Origin: Methanosarcinales archaeon
Lineage (GTDB): Archaea > Halobacteriota > Syntropharchaeia > Alkanophagales > Methanospirareceae
Reading direction: 5' to 3'
DNA: 5,786 nt
Assembly: GCA_030665925.1 (NCBI GenBank)
Contig: DAOUYX010000108.1
Coordinates: forward strand, 1-5,786
Of the stretch, positions 1 through 5,140 are shown one piece after another (the first letter of the stretch is position 1; each line of letters starts with the position of its first letter). Below the pieces are notes generated by a model. That model ran no database searches, was not told where the DNA came from, and worked only from the letters and a program-made list of their open reading frames with translations. The position numbers and the translations under genes are program-made.

Positions 1-368
1 GCAAAGCCCAAATCGGGATCTTTTTGATGTACAACAAGTATCTCTTGCTGTGTTAGATCGTGAAGGTTTTTTACCACGTCCTCTTCCATTTTATAGAGAT
101 CAGGCGCTTCTCTCTGGCTATTTGAGACCACAATAACCGAGCAGTCAAAGGGAATAGCTCTTAAAACACCGTCCAGTAAGTGTATCTTTTCATCCTTCAC
201 GGGTACAATGACAGCAAAACGGCCTAAAACATCTTTGATTTCGTCAAAAGGGATGTCTCTTGCCCGTGGATTTGCAAAGCCGCCGGAATCGATTTTTAAA
301 ATACGCTGTACCTCGTGAATTTTTACGGAACCAAATATCTCCGTATGCCTTGGCATCTCGATGAGCAT
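1..368 (-). CDS. mpgS: Mannosyl-3-phosphoglycerate synthase, N-terminal part (runs off left edge)
   Basis: Reading leftward from the ATG at 368-366, an open frame of 122 codons continues off the window. The product begins MLIEMPRHTEIFGSVKIHEV and contains FAVIVPVKDEKIHLLDGVL (residues 51-69), VIVVSNSQRE (78-87) and LVVHQKDPDLGF (111-122). By memory these match the N-terminus of archaeal GT55 mannosyl-3-phosphoglycerate synthases such as the Pyrococcus enzyme. The family joins GDP-mannose to 3-phosphoglycerate in the cytoplasm; a phosphatase then yields mannosylglycerate, a compatible solute tied to heat or salt stress. The metal-binding acidic motif and the rest of the roughly 390-residue protein lie outside the window. 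I chose the 368 start over the in-frame ATG at 356 because family members begin with M-L-x-E-x-P. No ribosome binding site precedes it, which fits a leaderless mRNA from a TATA box about 25 bp upstream. Confidence 0.9.
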   Translation of the reverse strand, partial: MLIEMPRHTEIFGSVKIHEVQRILKIDSGGFANPRARDIPFDEIKDVLGRFAVIVPVKDEKIHLLDGVLRAIPFDCSVIVVSNSQREAPDLYKMEEDVVKNLHDLTQQEILVVHQKDPDLGF

Positions 369-370
369 AC

Positions 371-410
371 TATTATGTTTATATTTGTTTTATAAATGTA
401 TAGTGCTAAT
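371..410. promoter_or_regulatory. Divergent promoter region for mpgS and rpl21e
   Basis: This AT-rich gap between two divergent genes has two TATA-like boxes: TTTATATTT at 378-386 and TTTATAAAT at 389-397. Archaeal transcripts usually start about 25-27 bp from the box centre. On that rule the second box, read leftward, places the mpgS start within a few bases of its ATG (leaderless). The first box, read rightward, gives rpl21e a leader of about 25 nt containing its GAGGT site. The second box is nearly palindromic and could also serve rpl21e. The boxes are seen; the direction assignments are inferred. Confidence 0.55.
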
Positions 411-433
411 TCAGGTAAGCAGAGGTAGAAGAA

Positions 434-730
434 ATGCCACGTTCACACGGCGAGAGGAAGAATACAAGAAAGAAGTTGAGTAAAAAGAAGCGGGAGCGGG
501 GGCTGTCTCCGATAAGCAGAGCGATTCAAAGCTTTGCATCTGGAGAACGGGTGCACATCCGTATAGACCCAAGTGTTCATAAGAGCATGCCGCATCATAG
601 ATTTCACGGCATGACTGGAACGGTGAAAGGAGAACGGGGAAGAGCATACATCGTAGAGGTATCAGACGGCAAAAAGCAGCGTAAAAAGGAGTTGTTTATC
701 CGCGCCGAGCATTTGCGTCTGCAGGAATGA
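434..730 (+). CDS. rpl21e: Large-subunit ribosomal protein eL21 (L21e)
   Basis: This 98-residue, strongly basic protein has the normal length for archaeal L21e. It has a lysine/arginine-rich N-terminus (SHGERKNTRKK, 4-14), the RERGLSPISRAIQSF block (20-34), and the SH3-like barrel signature with IDPSVHKSMPHHRFHG (44-59), GTVKGERGRAYIVEV (62-76) and a final RAEHLRLQE. It is part of the 50S subunit and binds rRNA. A GAGGT ribosome binding site at 422-426 sits 7 nt before the ATG and supports the start. In many archaea this gene is followed by rpoF and DUF655 genes; here it is followed by a convergent tRNA, so that cluster is broken or rearranged. A T-rich stop signal follows. Confidence 0.96.
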   Translation: MPRSHGERKNTRKKLSKKKRERGLSPISRAIQSFASGERVHIRIDPSVHKSMPHHRFHGMTGTVKGERGRAYIVEVSDGKKQRKKELFIRAEHLRLQE

Positions 731-760
731 AACTTCTCTCCAACAAAATCCGACAATAAC

Positions 761-785
761 CCTCTCTTTTTGTAAAAAGAAATTT
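761..785. terminator. T-rich bidirectional transcription stop between rpl21e and tRNA-Val
   Basis: The + strand has a pyrimidine run ending in CTTTTT (766-771). It is followed after GT by the complementary AAAAAG (774-779) and further A-rich sequence, so the minus strand reads TTTCTTTTT. Archaeal termination relies mainly on T-tracts, and two convergent genes (rpl21e from the left, the tRNA from the right) end around this point. The short inverted repeat is seen; terminator function in both directions is inferred. Confidence 0.5.
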
Positions 786-813
786 CTGAAGATTTTAAGT
801 GAGATGGTTGTAA

Positions 814-886
814 TGGGCCCGATGCGATTCGAACGCATGACCTTCGCCTCGTAAAGGCGACGTCATTCCAACTAGACCACGGGCCC
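814..886 (-). tRNA. tRNA-Val (anticodon UAC)
   Basis: The minus strand folds into a complete 73-nt cloverleaf. The acceptor stem GGGCCCG pairs with CGGGCCC. There is a 3-4 bp D stem with GG in the loop, and the anticodon stem TCGCC pairs with GGCGA around loop TTTACGA. The variable loop has 5 nt, and the T stem ATGCG/CGCAT encloses TTCGAAT. The discriminator base is A. The anticodon TAC (851-853 on the + strand) reads GUA valine codons. No intron is present and CCA is not encoded, so it must be added by the CCA-adding enzyme. A TATA-like box lies about 26 bp upstream of the 5' end. Confidence 0.97.
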
Positions 887-905
887 GAGTTTGTGAGAAT
901 GGCCG

Positions 906-942
906 CTTTTTATATTTCATACATACACGTGCTTATAAAATT
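906..942. promoter_or_regulatory. Divergent promoter region for tRNA-Val and thioredoxin reductase gene
   Basis: TTTTTATATTT at 907-917 reads AAATATAAAAA on the minus strand. It is centred about 26 bp before the tRNA 5' end, a textbook archaeal tRNA promoter position. The same box read rightward would start transcription near 938 and give trxB a leader that includes its ribosome binding site. A second box, CTTATAAAAT at 932-941, would instead start near 963, inside that binding site, so it fits less well. The boxes are seen; usage is inferred. Confidence 0.5.
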
Positions 943-971
943 AAATGTATCGTATTAGAGGAGTCCCGCTT

Positions 972-1895
972 ATGAAAAAAGAAAAAAATTACGATTTGAT
1001 TGTTGTTGGCGCGGGCCCTGCGGGAATGACCGCGGGAACGTTTGGTGCGAGAAGCGGATTGAAAACGTTAGTGATTGAGAAAGGAATAAGTGGGGGGTTA
1101 TCAAATGAGGCAACAGAGATAGACAACTATCCGGGATTCAGGATGATAGGAGGCATGGAACTGGCAGAGAAGATGAAAGAGCAAACGGCTGAATATGCGG
1201 CGATTAAAGAGCTGGAGGGGGTTAACAAAATAGAAATACGGGAAAAAGAGAAAAAGATGGTGGTATTCACGGAAAAAGACTTGTATATCTCAAATGCGGT
1301 GGTTCTATGCACGGGCACGAAAAAACGAAAACTGGGCGTTAAAGGTGAGAACGAATTTCTTGGGCGGGGTGTATCGTATTGTGCTGCTTGTGATGGGTTC
1401 TTCTTCAAAGATAAGTCGGTAATAGTGGTGGGAGGAGGGAACTCAGCAGTTAGAGGCGCATTGTATCTGAAAAACGTCGGCTGTGCGGTAACGTTAATCC
1501 ATAGAAGAGATGAACTCAGGGCGGAGCAGTATTTACAGAAAAAATTGGAAAATGCCGGTGTGCATATCTTGTGGAATTCCGTGGTAAAAGAGATAAAAGG
1601 GGGTAAAGCAGTGAGAAGTGTCGTTAGATATGATAAAAAGAGAAAAATTGAGGATGAACTCGCGGTGGATGGTGTGTTTGTATATGTTGGCGAGGAGCCA
1701 GTCAATGCATTAGCAACCCAGATGGGCGTGAAACTTGATGAGAATGGATATATAATCACGGATAAAAGCCAGAGGACGAGCCGAGAGCGAGTATACGCCG
1801 CTGGCGACATAACTGGTGGTGTACGACAGATTGTCGTGGCGTGTGCAGAAGGTGCTATCGCTGCTACCTCTGCATATGAGGACTTAGCGAGTTAA
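972..1895 (+). CDS. trxB: Thioredoxin reductase (NAD(P)H-dependent flavoprotein disulfide reductase)
   Basis: This 307-residue cytoplasmic protein has the full low-molecular-weight thioredoxin reductase layout. The FAD-binding GAGPAG lies at residues 13-18, followed by GGLSNEATEIDNYPGF (41-56). The redox-active pair is C137-A-A-C140, followed by D141. The NAD(P)H-binding GGGNSA is at 154-159 with HRRDELRA at 177-184, and the C-terminal FAD motif YAAGD is at 275-279. The two basic residues in HRRxxxR suggest NADPH use, unlike archaeal homologues that lost this motif. The usual CATC is CAAC here, and the usual ATG motif before the disulfide is CTG (113-115). The start at 972 is preferred over the in-frame ATG at 945 because AGAGGAG (957-963) lies 8 nt upstream and family members start just before the FAD strand. 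Five bases separate it from rnhB. No thioredoxin gene is visible nearby, so the partner is unknown. Confidence 0.92.
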   Translation: MKKEKNYDLIVVGAGPAGMTAGTFGARSGLKTLVIEKGISGGLSNEATEIDNYPGFRMIGGMELAEKMKEQTAEYAAIKELEGVNKIEIREKEKKMVVFTEKDLYISNAVVLCTGTKKRKLGVKGENEFLGRGVSYCAACDGFFFKDKSVIVVGGGNSAVRGALYLKNVGCAVTLIHRRDELRAEQYLQKKLENAGVHILWNSVVKEIKGGKAVRSVVRYDKKRKIEDELAVDGVFVYVGEEPVNALATQMGVKLDENGYIITDKSQRTSRERVYAAGDITGGVRQIVVACAEGAIAATSAYEDLAS

Positions 1896-1900
1896 TTGAT

Positions 1901-2548
1901 ATGCACAACCAAAAGAAGATAAGGGAGATAGGAATTGACGAGGCGGGCAAAGGTCCAGTGATAGGATCAATGTTTGTTGCCGGCGTTCGGAATTTTGTGG
2001 GATTGGAAGAGCTGGGCGTTAAGGATTCGAAACGATTGAGTCCCGCAAAGCGAGAATATCTGGCGAAACGCATAGAAGATGCGACTGAGGTCTATGTGGT
2101 GGAGATGACCGCGAGCGAGATAGATGAAAGAAGAAAAAGGCACACGATGAATGAAATTATGGTCGAGCGCTTTTCAGACGTGATCGTGCAGTTTCACCCG
2201 GATAGGGCTATTGTAGATGCGGCAGATGTAAAGCCAGAGCGGTTCGCTGCCAATCTTAGAGCGAACTACGAGAAAGCAGGCGGCGGGGCGATCGAGATAA
2301 TTTCCGAATTTAAAGCAGACGACCGTTACCCGCTGGTCAGCGCGGCATCAATAGTTGCAAAAGTGCACCGGGATAGATCAATAAGGGCGCTTGAGGCGAA
2401 TATAGGAGCAGAGATCGGGAGTGGCTATCCTGCGGACCCGAAGACCGTCAAATTCCTGAAAGAGCTGCTAAAAACGAAAGAACTGGATGACATCCCCTTT
2501 TACGTGCGAAAATCTTGGAAGACTGTTCAATCATTTATATATACCTAA
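1901..2548 (+). CDS. rnhB: Ribonuclease HII
   Basis: This 215-residue protein, typical in length for archaeal RNase HII, cuts the RNA strand of RNA/DNA hybrids and single ribonucleotides embedded in DNA. Visible motifs are GIDEAGKGPVIG (11-22) with catalytic D13 and E14, GVKDSKRLSP (39-48), IVDAADV (104-110) with D106, FKADDRYPLVSAASIVAKVHRD (137-158) with the likely fourth acid at D140, SGYPADP (174-180) and the closing RKSWKT (203-208). The GRG motif that senses the ribonucleotide 2'-OH is GKG here (16-18), a conservative change. The gene begins 5 nt after the trxB stop with no clear ribosome binding site, so translation is probably coupled to trxB. Its last codons (ttt-ata-tat-acc) double as a putative TATA box for tfb. 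Confidence 0.95.
   Translation: MHNQKKIREIGIDEAGKGPVIGSMFVAGVRNFVGLEELGVKDSKRLSPAKREYLAKRIEDATEVYVVEMTASEIDERRKRHTMNEIMVERFSDVIVQFHPDRAIVDAADVKPERFAANLRANYEKAGGGAIEIISEFKADDRYPLVSAASIVAKVHRDRSIRALEANIGAEIGSGYPADPKTVKFLKELLKTKELDDIPFYVRKSWKTVQSFIYT
2534..2543 (+). promoter_or_regulatory. TATA box of tfb inside the 3' end of rnhB
   Basis: TTTATATATA is a near-consensus archaeal TATA box. It is centred about 31 bp before the tfb ATG at 2570, which would place the transcript start near 2565 and make the mRNA almost leaderless. The purine-rich AAGGGGAT at 2547-2554 is about 15 nt from the ATG, too far for a standard ribosome binding site, which supports leaderless initiation. Nothing in the sequence excludes additional readthrough from trxB-rnhB. 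Confidence 0.55.
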
Positions 2549-2569
2549 GGGGATACAAATGAATGAAAA

Positions 2570-3523
2570 ATGGTGACCCCTAAGAAGGAGACGGAAGAGG
2601 GGAAGCATAAAGAAGGTAAGGAAGATAACGACAACGCTGATTATGGTGAGACGGTAAAGGAATGTCCTGAATGCGGCTCTAAGAACCTGATAAGAGATTA
2701 TGAAAGGGCAGAGCTTTTTTGTGGCGATTGTGGGCTGGTAGTAGCCGAGAACATCGTGGACCTCGGACCTGAGTGGCGCGCTTTTGATTTCGAGCAGGTG
2801 TCAAGAAGGGCGAGGGTTGGAGCACCGATGACTTACCGGATACATGATAAAGGTCTTAGCACGCTGGTTACATGGTCGCCGACGGGTCATGGGCAATATA
2901 AGCTCAAGAGATGGCAGCAACGGACGCACATTGCGAACACCACCGAAAGGAGCTTTATTTTCGCTCTTTCCGAGATAGATCGGATGGCGTGTGCGCTTAG
3001 ACTGCCGATGAATATCCGGGAGGCATCTTCTATGCTGTACCGGAAAGCAATGAAGCAACGGTTGATTCGCGGGCGGAGCATAGAAGGCATAGCCACTGCG
3101 ATAATATATATTACATGTAGACAGTACGGGGTGCCGCGAACGCTGGAAGAGGTAAGAGCAATATCAAGGGTTGAGCAGAAGGAAATAAGCCGGGCATACC
3201 GCTTTCTTCTACGGGAGCTTGACTTGAAAGTTACGCCAGCTTCTCCTGTTGATTTCGTGCCTCGTTTCTGCTCCTTGCTCGATTTGAGCAGCAATATACA
3301 GTCGAATGCAATAGAGATAATAAAGCGCGCAACGGAGAAGGAGCTGACTAACGGGCGAGGACCGATAGGAATAGCTGCGGCTGCCATTTACATCGCGGCG
3401 ATTTTAGGCGGTGAGCATCGCACGCAGAAGGAAGTATCTGACGTTACTGGTGTGACCGAAGTCACGATACGAAACAGGTATAAAGAACTATCGGAGCAGT
3501 TAGATATAGACGTGCTTTTATAG
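2570..3523 (+). CDS. tfb: Transcription initiation factor B (TFB, TFIIB homologue)
   Basis: This 317-residue protein bridges TBP-bound TATA DNA and RNA polymerase. It has an unusually charged N-terminal extension (residues 3-30, rich in K, E and D), then a zinc ribbon with C32/C35 and C51/C54. Next is the B-reader/linker region GPEWRAFDFEQ (66-76) through GAPMTYRIHDKGLST (84-98). Two cyclin repeats follow, about 115-210 and 220-317; the second contains NGRGPIGIAAAAIYIAA (261-277) and a helix-turn-helix, TQKEVSDVTGVTEVTIRNRY (285-304), of the kind that contacts the BRE element. All parts expected of a working TFB are intact. Two nearby upstream ATGs (2559 and 2563) are out of frame and stop within a few codons, so 2570 is the start. 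The TAG stop overlaps the left repeat block of the adjacent cassette. Confidence 0.97.
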   Translation: MVTPKKETEEGKHKEGKEDNDNADYGETVKECPECGSKNLIRDYERAELFCGDCGLVVAENIVDLGPEWRAFDFEQVSRRARVGAPMTYRIHDKGLSTLVTWSPTGHGQYKLKRWQQRTHIANTTERSFIFALSEIDRMACALRLPMNIREASSMLYRKAMKQRLIRGRSIEGIATAIIYITCRQYGVPRTLEEVRAISRVEQKEISRAYRFLLRELDLKVTPASPVDFVPRFCSLLDLSSNIQSNAIEIIKRATEKELTNGRGPIGIAAAAIYIAAILGGEHRTQKEVSDVTGVTEVTIRNRYKELSEQLDIDVLL

Positions 3524-3572
3524 CGGTTTAGCGGGTTAGTTAGTCAGCGGTTTGGCGGTTTGGCGGGATTAG
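3522..3572 (+). repeat. Left repeat block of the four-helix-bundle cassette
   Basis: The block reads AGCGGTTTAGCGGGTTAG (3522-3539), a 6-bp spacer TTAGTC, then AGCGGTTT, GGCGGTTT and GGCGGGATTAG (3546-3572). The basic unit is an octamer, [A/G]GCGGTTT, capped by [A/G]GCGGG(N)TTAG. The same unit and cap occur in reverse orientation at 3994-4052 on the far side of the four-helix gene. The first two bases are the last two of the tfb stop codon. Confidence 0.8.
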
Positions 3573-3644
3573 CCAATTAGATAACCAAAAGACAAAGCCG
3601 CTAAAAAGACAAGTTTATGATCTACTGAAAAAGGGGGATTAGCG
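3573..3644 (+). other. Leader between left repeat and four-helix gene
   Basis: This is a short A-rich spacer. It contains one further inverted fragment of the repeat (GCCGCTAAA, 3597-3605) and GGGGGA at 3633-3638, which is a usable ribosome binding site 6-7 nt before the ATG at 3645. No convincing TATA box at the right distance was seen, so expression may depend on readthrough from tfb. Confidence 0.5.
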
Positions 3645-4022
3645 ATGAAGAGCTTTAAGGAATTGAAAGTGTGGCAAAACGGGATTGAACTTGTAGCGAT
3701 AGTCTACGAGATTACCGCTTCGTTTCCTGCGGAAGAGAAATATGGTCTGAGTGCACAGATGAGAAGGGCTGCGGTTTCTATTCCATCGAATATTGCGGAG
3801 GGACACTTGCGAAAAACCGCAAAAGATTTTAAGCAATTCCTATCCATTGCACGTGGTTCCTGTGCAGAGTTAGAGACGCAAATGATTATCGCACATAAGT
3901 TGGGTTTTATTCAAGAAGACAACTTTAATAACTTGTCTCCAAAGATAGAAGAACTTTCAAAAATGCTCTCCTCCTTCTACTCCAAAATAAATTCTAACCC
4001 CGCTAAACCTCCAAACCGCTAA
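3645..4022 (+). CDS. Four helix bundle protein (S23 / 23S rRNA-intervening-sequence protein family)
   Basis: This 125-residue protein has the family hallmarks: SFKELKVWQNGIEL near the N-terminus (3-16), FPAEEKYGLSAQMRRAAVSIPSNIAEG (27-53), and FLSIARGSCAELETQM (65-80) ending in a helix with LGFI. Founding members are encoded inside intervening sequences of bacterial 23S rRNA genes, and relatives include Avd of diversity-generating retroelements; stand-alone copies are common and their molecular role is unsettled. The basic conserved face suggests nucleic-acid binding, which is inference. Residues 117-125 (SNPAKPPNR) and the stop codon are encoded by the right repeat block, so the C-terminal tail is not native family sequence. 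No rRNA, reverse transcriptase or variable repeat is present. The repeat flanks and the largely bacterial spread of the family suggest lateral acquisition. Confidence 0.93.
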   Translation: MKSFKELKVWQNGIELVAIVYEITASFPAEEKYGLSAQMRRAAVSIPSNIAEGHLRKTAKDFKQFLSIARGSCAELETQMIIAHKLGFIQEDNFNNLSPKIEELSKMLSSFYSKINSNPAKPPNR

Positions 4023-4052
4023 ACCTCCAAACCGCTAAACCTCTAAACCGCT
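3994..4052. repeat. Right repeat block: three 16-bp tandem units, inverted relative to left block
   Basis: CGCTAAACCTCCAAAC occurs at 4001-4016 and 4017-4032, then with one change (CGCTAAACCTCTAAAC) at 4033-4048, followed by CGCT. On the minus strand this is a run of octamers AGCGGTTT / [A/G]GAGGTTT capped by AGCGGGGTTAG (4004-3994). It is the same architecture as the left block at 3522-3572. It contains the ends of two convergent genes: the last nine codons and stop of the four-helix gene, and the last five codons and stop of the DUF99 gene. Confidence 0.9.
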
Positions 4053-4616
4053 TCTAAGTGTCGCCCTCGCTACTATCTTCGCAACTCGCAGTGGCTCTGG
4101 CACTTTCCCCTGCACAACGAATTTTTTAAGCAGAGCACCAGCTTCGGTTTTTTCTATACCCAAAAACCGTATTAAAACCTCAAAACGGTCTTGTAATTCC
4201 ACAGGAACACGATTGCCAAGCCGTCTATACGCTTCTATCCGCAAATCTCGCTCGTGTGCTTCGAAATGCTTGGCTATGTGTTCTTCCAAACCTTCAGATT
4301 CTTCGTACGTCACGCAGATGAGTGGAATTTGCAACCGTTTGTAAACCTCTTTTATGTCTATTATGTTGAACCAACTGATGACACAGCCGTTTAGCATTAT
4401 CACGTTTATATCATCGCGCTGGAGTGACTCGAAGATGCGCAATATCCCCCCAGTCGCATCCATTCCCCCCACGGTTATGTGTGTGAACCCGGCACCGTCA
4501 ATAATAAAATCTGAACGCATAACGATGCCCGCAAGTACTGACTTTTCCCGGTCTCTCCTGAAGCTTTCTGCAATTCCCAGTACTCGTATCCCCTTCTTAT
4601 TTACGTGCAGCACCAT
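4035..4616 (-). CDS. DUF99 family protein (endonuclease dU-like)
   Basis: This 193-residue protein has the markers of the archaeal DUF99/UPF0215 family: GIRVLGIAESF (9-19), SVLAGIVMRSDFIIDG (26-41), GGMDATGGIL (50-59), DDINVIMLNGCVISWFNIIDI (68-88), PLICVTYEESEGLE (98-111) and KVPEPLRVAKIVARA (171-185). The family is structurally related to endonuclease V and is annotated in protein-family databases as endonuclease dU; activity on deoxyuridine DNA is family-level knowledge, not visible here. It carries GIAES where another DUF99 subgroup has GIDD, as I recall for methanogen members. The ATG at 4616 overlaps the upstream gene's TGA by one base (TGATG); a GTG at 4619 is an alternative start. No ribosome binding site is evident, so translational coupling is likely. 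Its last five codons and TAG stop lie in the 16-bp tandem repeat. Confidence 0.88.
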   Translation of the reverse strand: MVLHVNKKGIRVLGIAESFRRDREKSVLAGIVMRSDFIIDGAGFTHITVGGMDATGGILRIFESLQRDDINVIMLNGCVISWFNIIDIKEVYKRLQIPLICVTYEESEGLEEHIAKHFEAHERDLRIEAYRRLGNRVPVELQDRFEVLIRFLGIEKTEAGALLKKFVVQGKVPEPLRVAKIVARATLRSGLEV

Positions 4617-5098
4617 CACAAATAAGGAATTCTATCCCGCTCTTTTTGCTCTTTATATCGCCTTCTGAACCCAGGGTCAGTTCTCATACGCTCTATTTCT
4701 CTGTCCAATTTCTCATCCAGCTTTGCCTGCTCTCCTGAGATATAATCCTTGCAAAGCGTATGAGCGGAATCCGAGGAGTATTGCTGAATACCAGCCATTA
4801 TAATGGCTAAATTGGCTTTTTGAGGCGAAATCATACCAAAAGGGACTGGAGCGCCCACGCTCATAGGCCGTTTTATCTCGTCATCTATTTTCCCAACGTC
4901 CAAGCCAAATCCTATCGCCTCATTGCCCCCTGTCTGCTCAAATTTTAGCTGCCACATGCGTTCCGGGTTGGAGATGAACATGTCGTACCGACCTTTGTGA
5001 TTCCGTCCGGTTAGCACTCGCCAATCTCCCTTATCCTTGCTTTTATCCCATTTCTCTTTTAATGCCCGCGTTATTTCCGCAGAAGACTTTATCCCCAT
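4616..5098 (-). CDS. Unrecognised 160-residue archaeal protein, coupled to DUF99
   Basis: I do not recognise this family. The frame is open for 160 codons and its stop overlaps the DUF99 start (TGATG), so the two are almost certainly one operon. The protein is soluble, with no signal peptide or membrane segment. A basic N-terminal helix (1-23) leads into a mixed middle part with WRVLTGRNHKGRYDMFI (26-42), ERMWQLKFEQTGGN (46-59), FGLDVGKIDDEI (64-75) and VGAPVPFGMI (81-90). A helical segment with KANLAIIMAGIQQY (94-107) follows, then a long charged helix (122-158) rich in E, K, R and D. One cysteine (C116) and two tryptophans before residue 50 are visible; no known catalytic motif is evident. 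The ATG at 5098 lacks a ribosome binding site but lies about 31 bp from a TATA box, fitting a leaderless mRNA. Confidence 0.8.
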   Translation of the reverse strand: MGIKSSAEITRALKEKWDKSKDKGDWRVLTGRNHKGRYDMFISNPERMWQLKFEQTGGNEAIGFGLDVGKIDDEIKRPMSVGAPVPFGMISPQKANLAIIMAGIQQYSSDSAHTLCKDYISGEQAKLDEKLDREIERMRTDPGFRRRYKEQKERDRIPYL

Positions 5099-5125
5099 CT
5101 TAATTTTTATACAGTATTACAACGC

Positions 5126-5132
5126 TATAAAT
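5126..5132 (-). promoter_or_regulatory. TATA box for the unknown gene-DUF99 operon
   Basis: ATTTATA on the minus strand is centred about 31 bp before the ATG at 5098, predicting a transcript starting near 5103 with almost no leader. A second AT-rich stretch (5102-5113) contains TATAAAAA but is too close to the ATG to act as its TATA box. The palindromic element begins just upstream at 5141. Confidence 0.45.
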
Positions 5133-5140
5133 GTTTCTAT

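Larger units (their letters stand above)
3522..4052 (+). mobile_element. Putative small cassette: inverted octamer repeats around a four-helix-bundle gene
   Basis: A single S23-family gene is bounded by inverted blocks of the same octamer-based repeat, about 530 bp in all. It lies between the convergent tfb and DUF99 genes and merges into both their 3' ends. No transposase is encoded, so any movement would need an enzyme supplied elsewhere or recombination at the repeats. The repeats and gene are seen; mobility is inferred from architecture only. Confidence 0.5.

Noticed and set aside
945..971. Upstream in-frame ATG that would add nine residues to thioredoxin reductase
   Set aside because: The AGAGGAG site at 957-963 lies inside this extension and is correctly spaced for the ATG at 972. 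The extra residues match nothing in the family.
1127..1810. Long antisense open frame (227 codons) inside trxB
   Set aside because: It lies wholly within a well-supported gene. Its composition (Ser/Thr/Pro/Phe-rich) is what antisense of a K/E/G-rich gene gives, and no domain is visible.
2887..3387. Antisense open frame inside tfb
   Set aside because: It is a shadow of the clearly conserved TFB cyclin-repeat coding sequence, with no recognisable motif of its own.
3994..4052. CRISPR-like array
   Set aside because: The units are contiguous 16-bp tandem copies with no unique spacers, and no cas gene is present.
3522..4052. Diversity-generating retroelement, suggested by the Avd-like four-helix protein
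   Set aside because: No reverse transcriptase, template repeat or variable repeat is visible. The flanking repeats are short, low-complexity octamers.
3524..4060. 23S rRNA intervening sequence
   Set aside because: No rRNA sequence lies on either side; the neighbours are the protein-coding genes tfb and DUF99.
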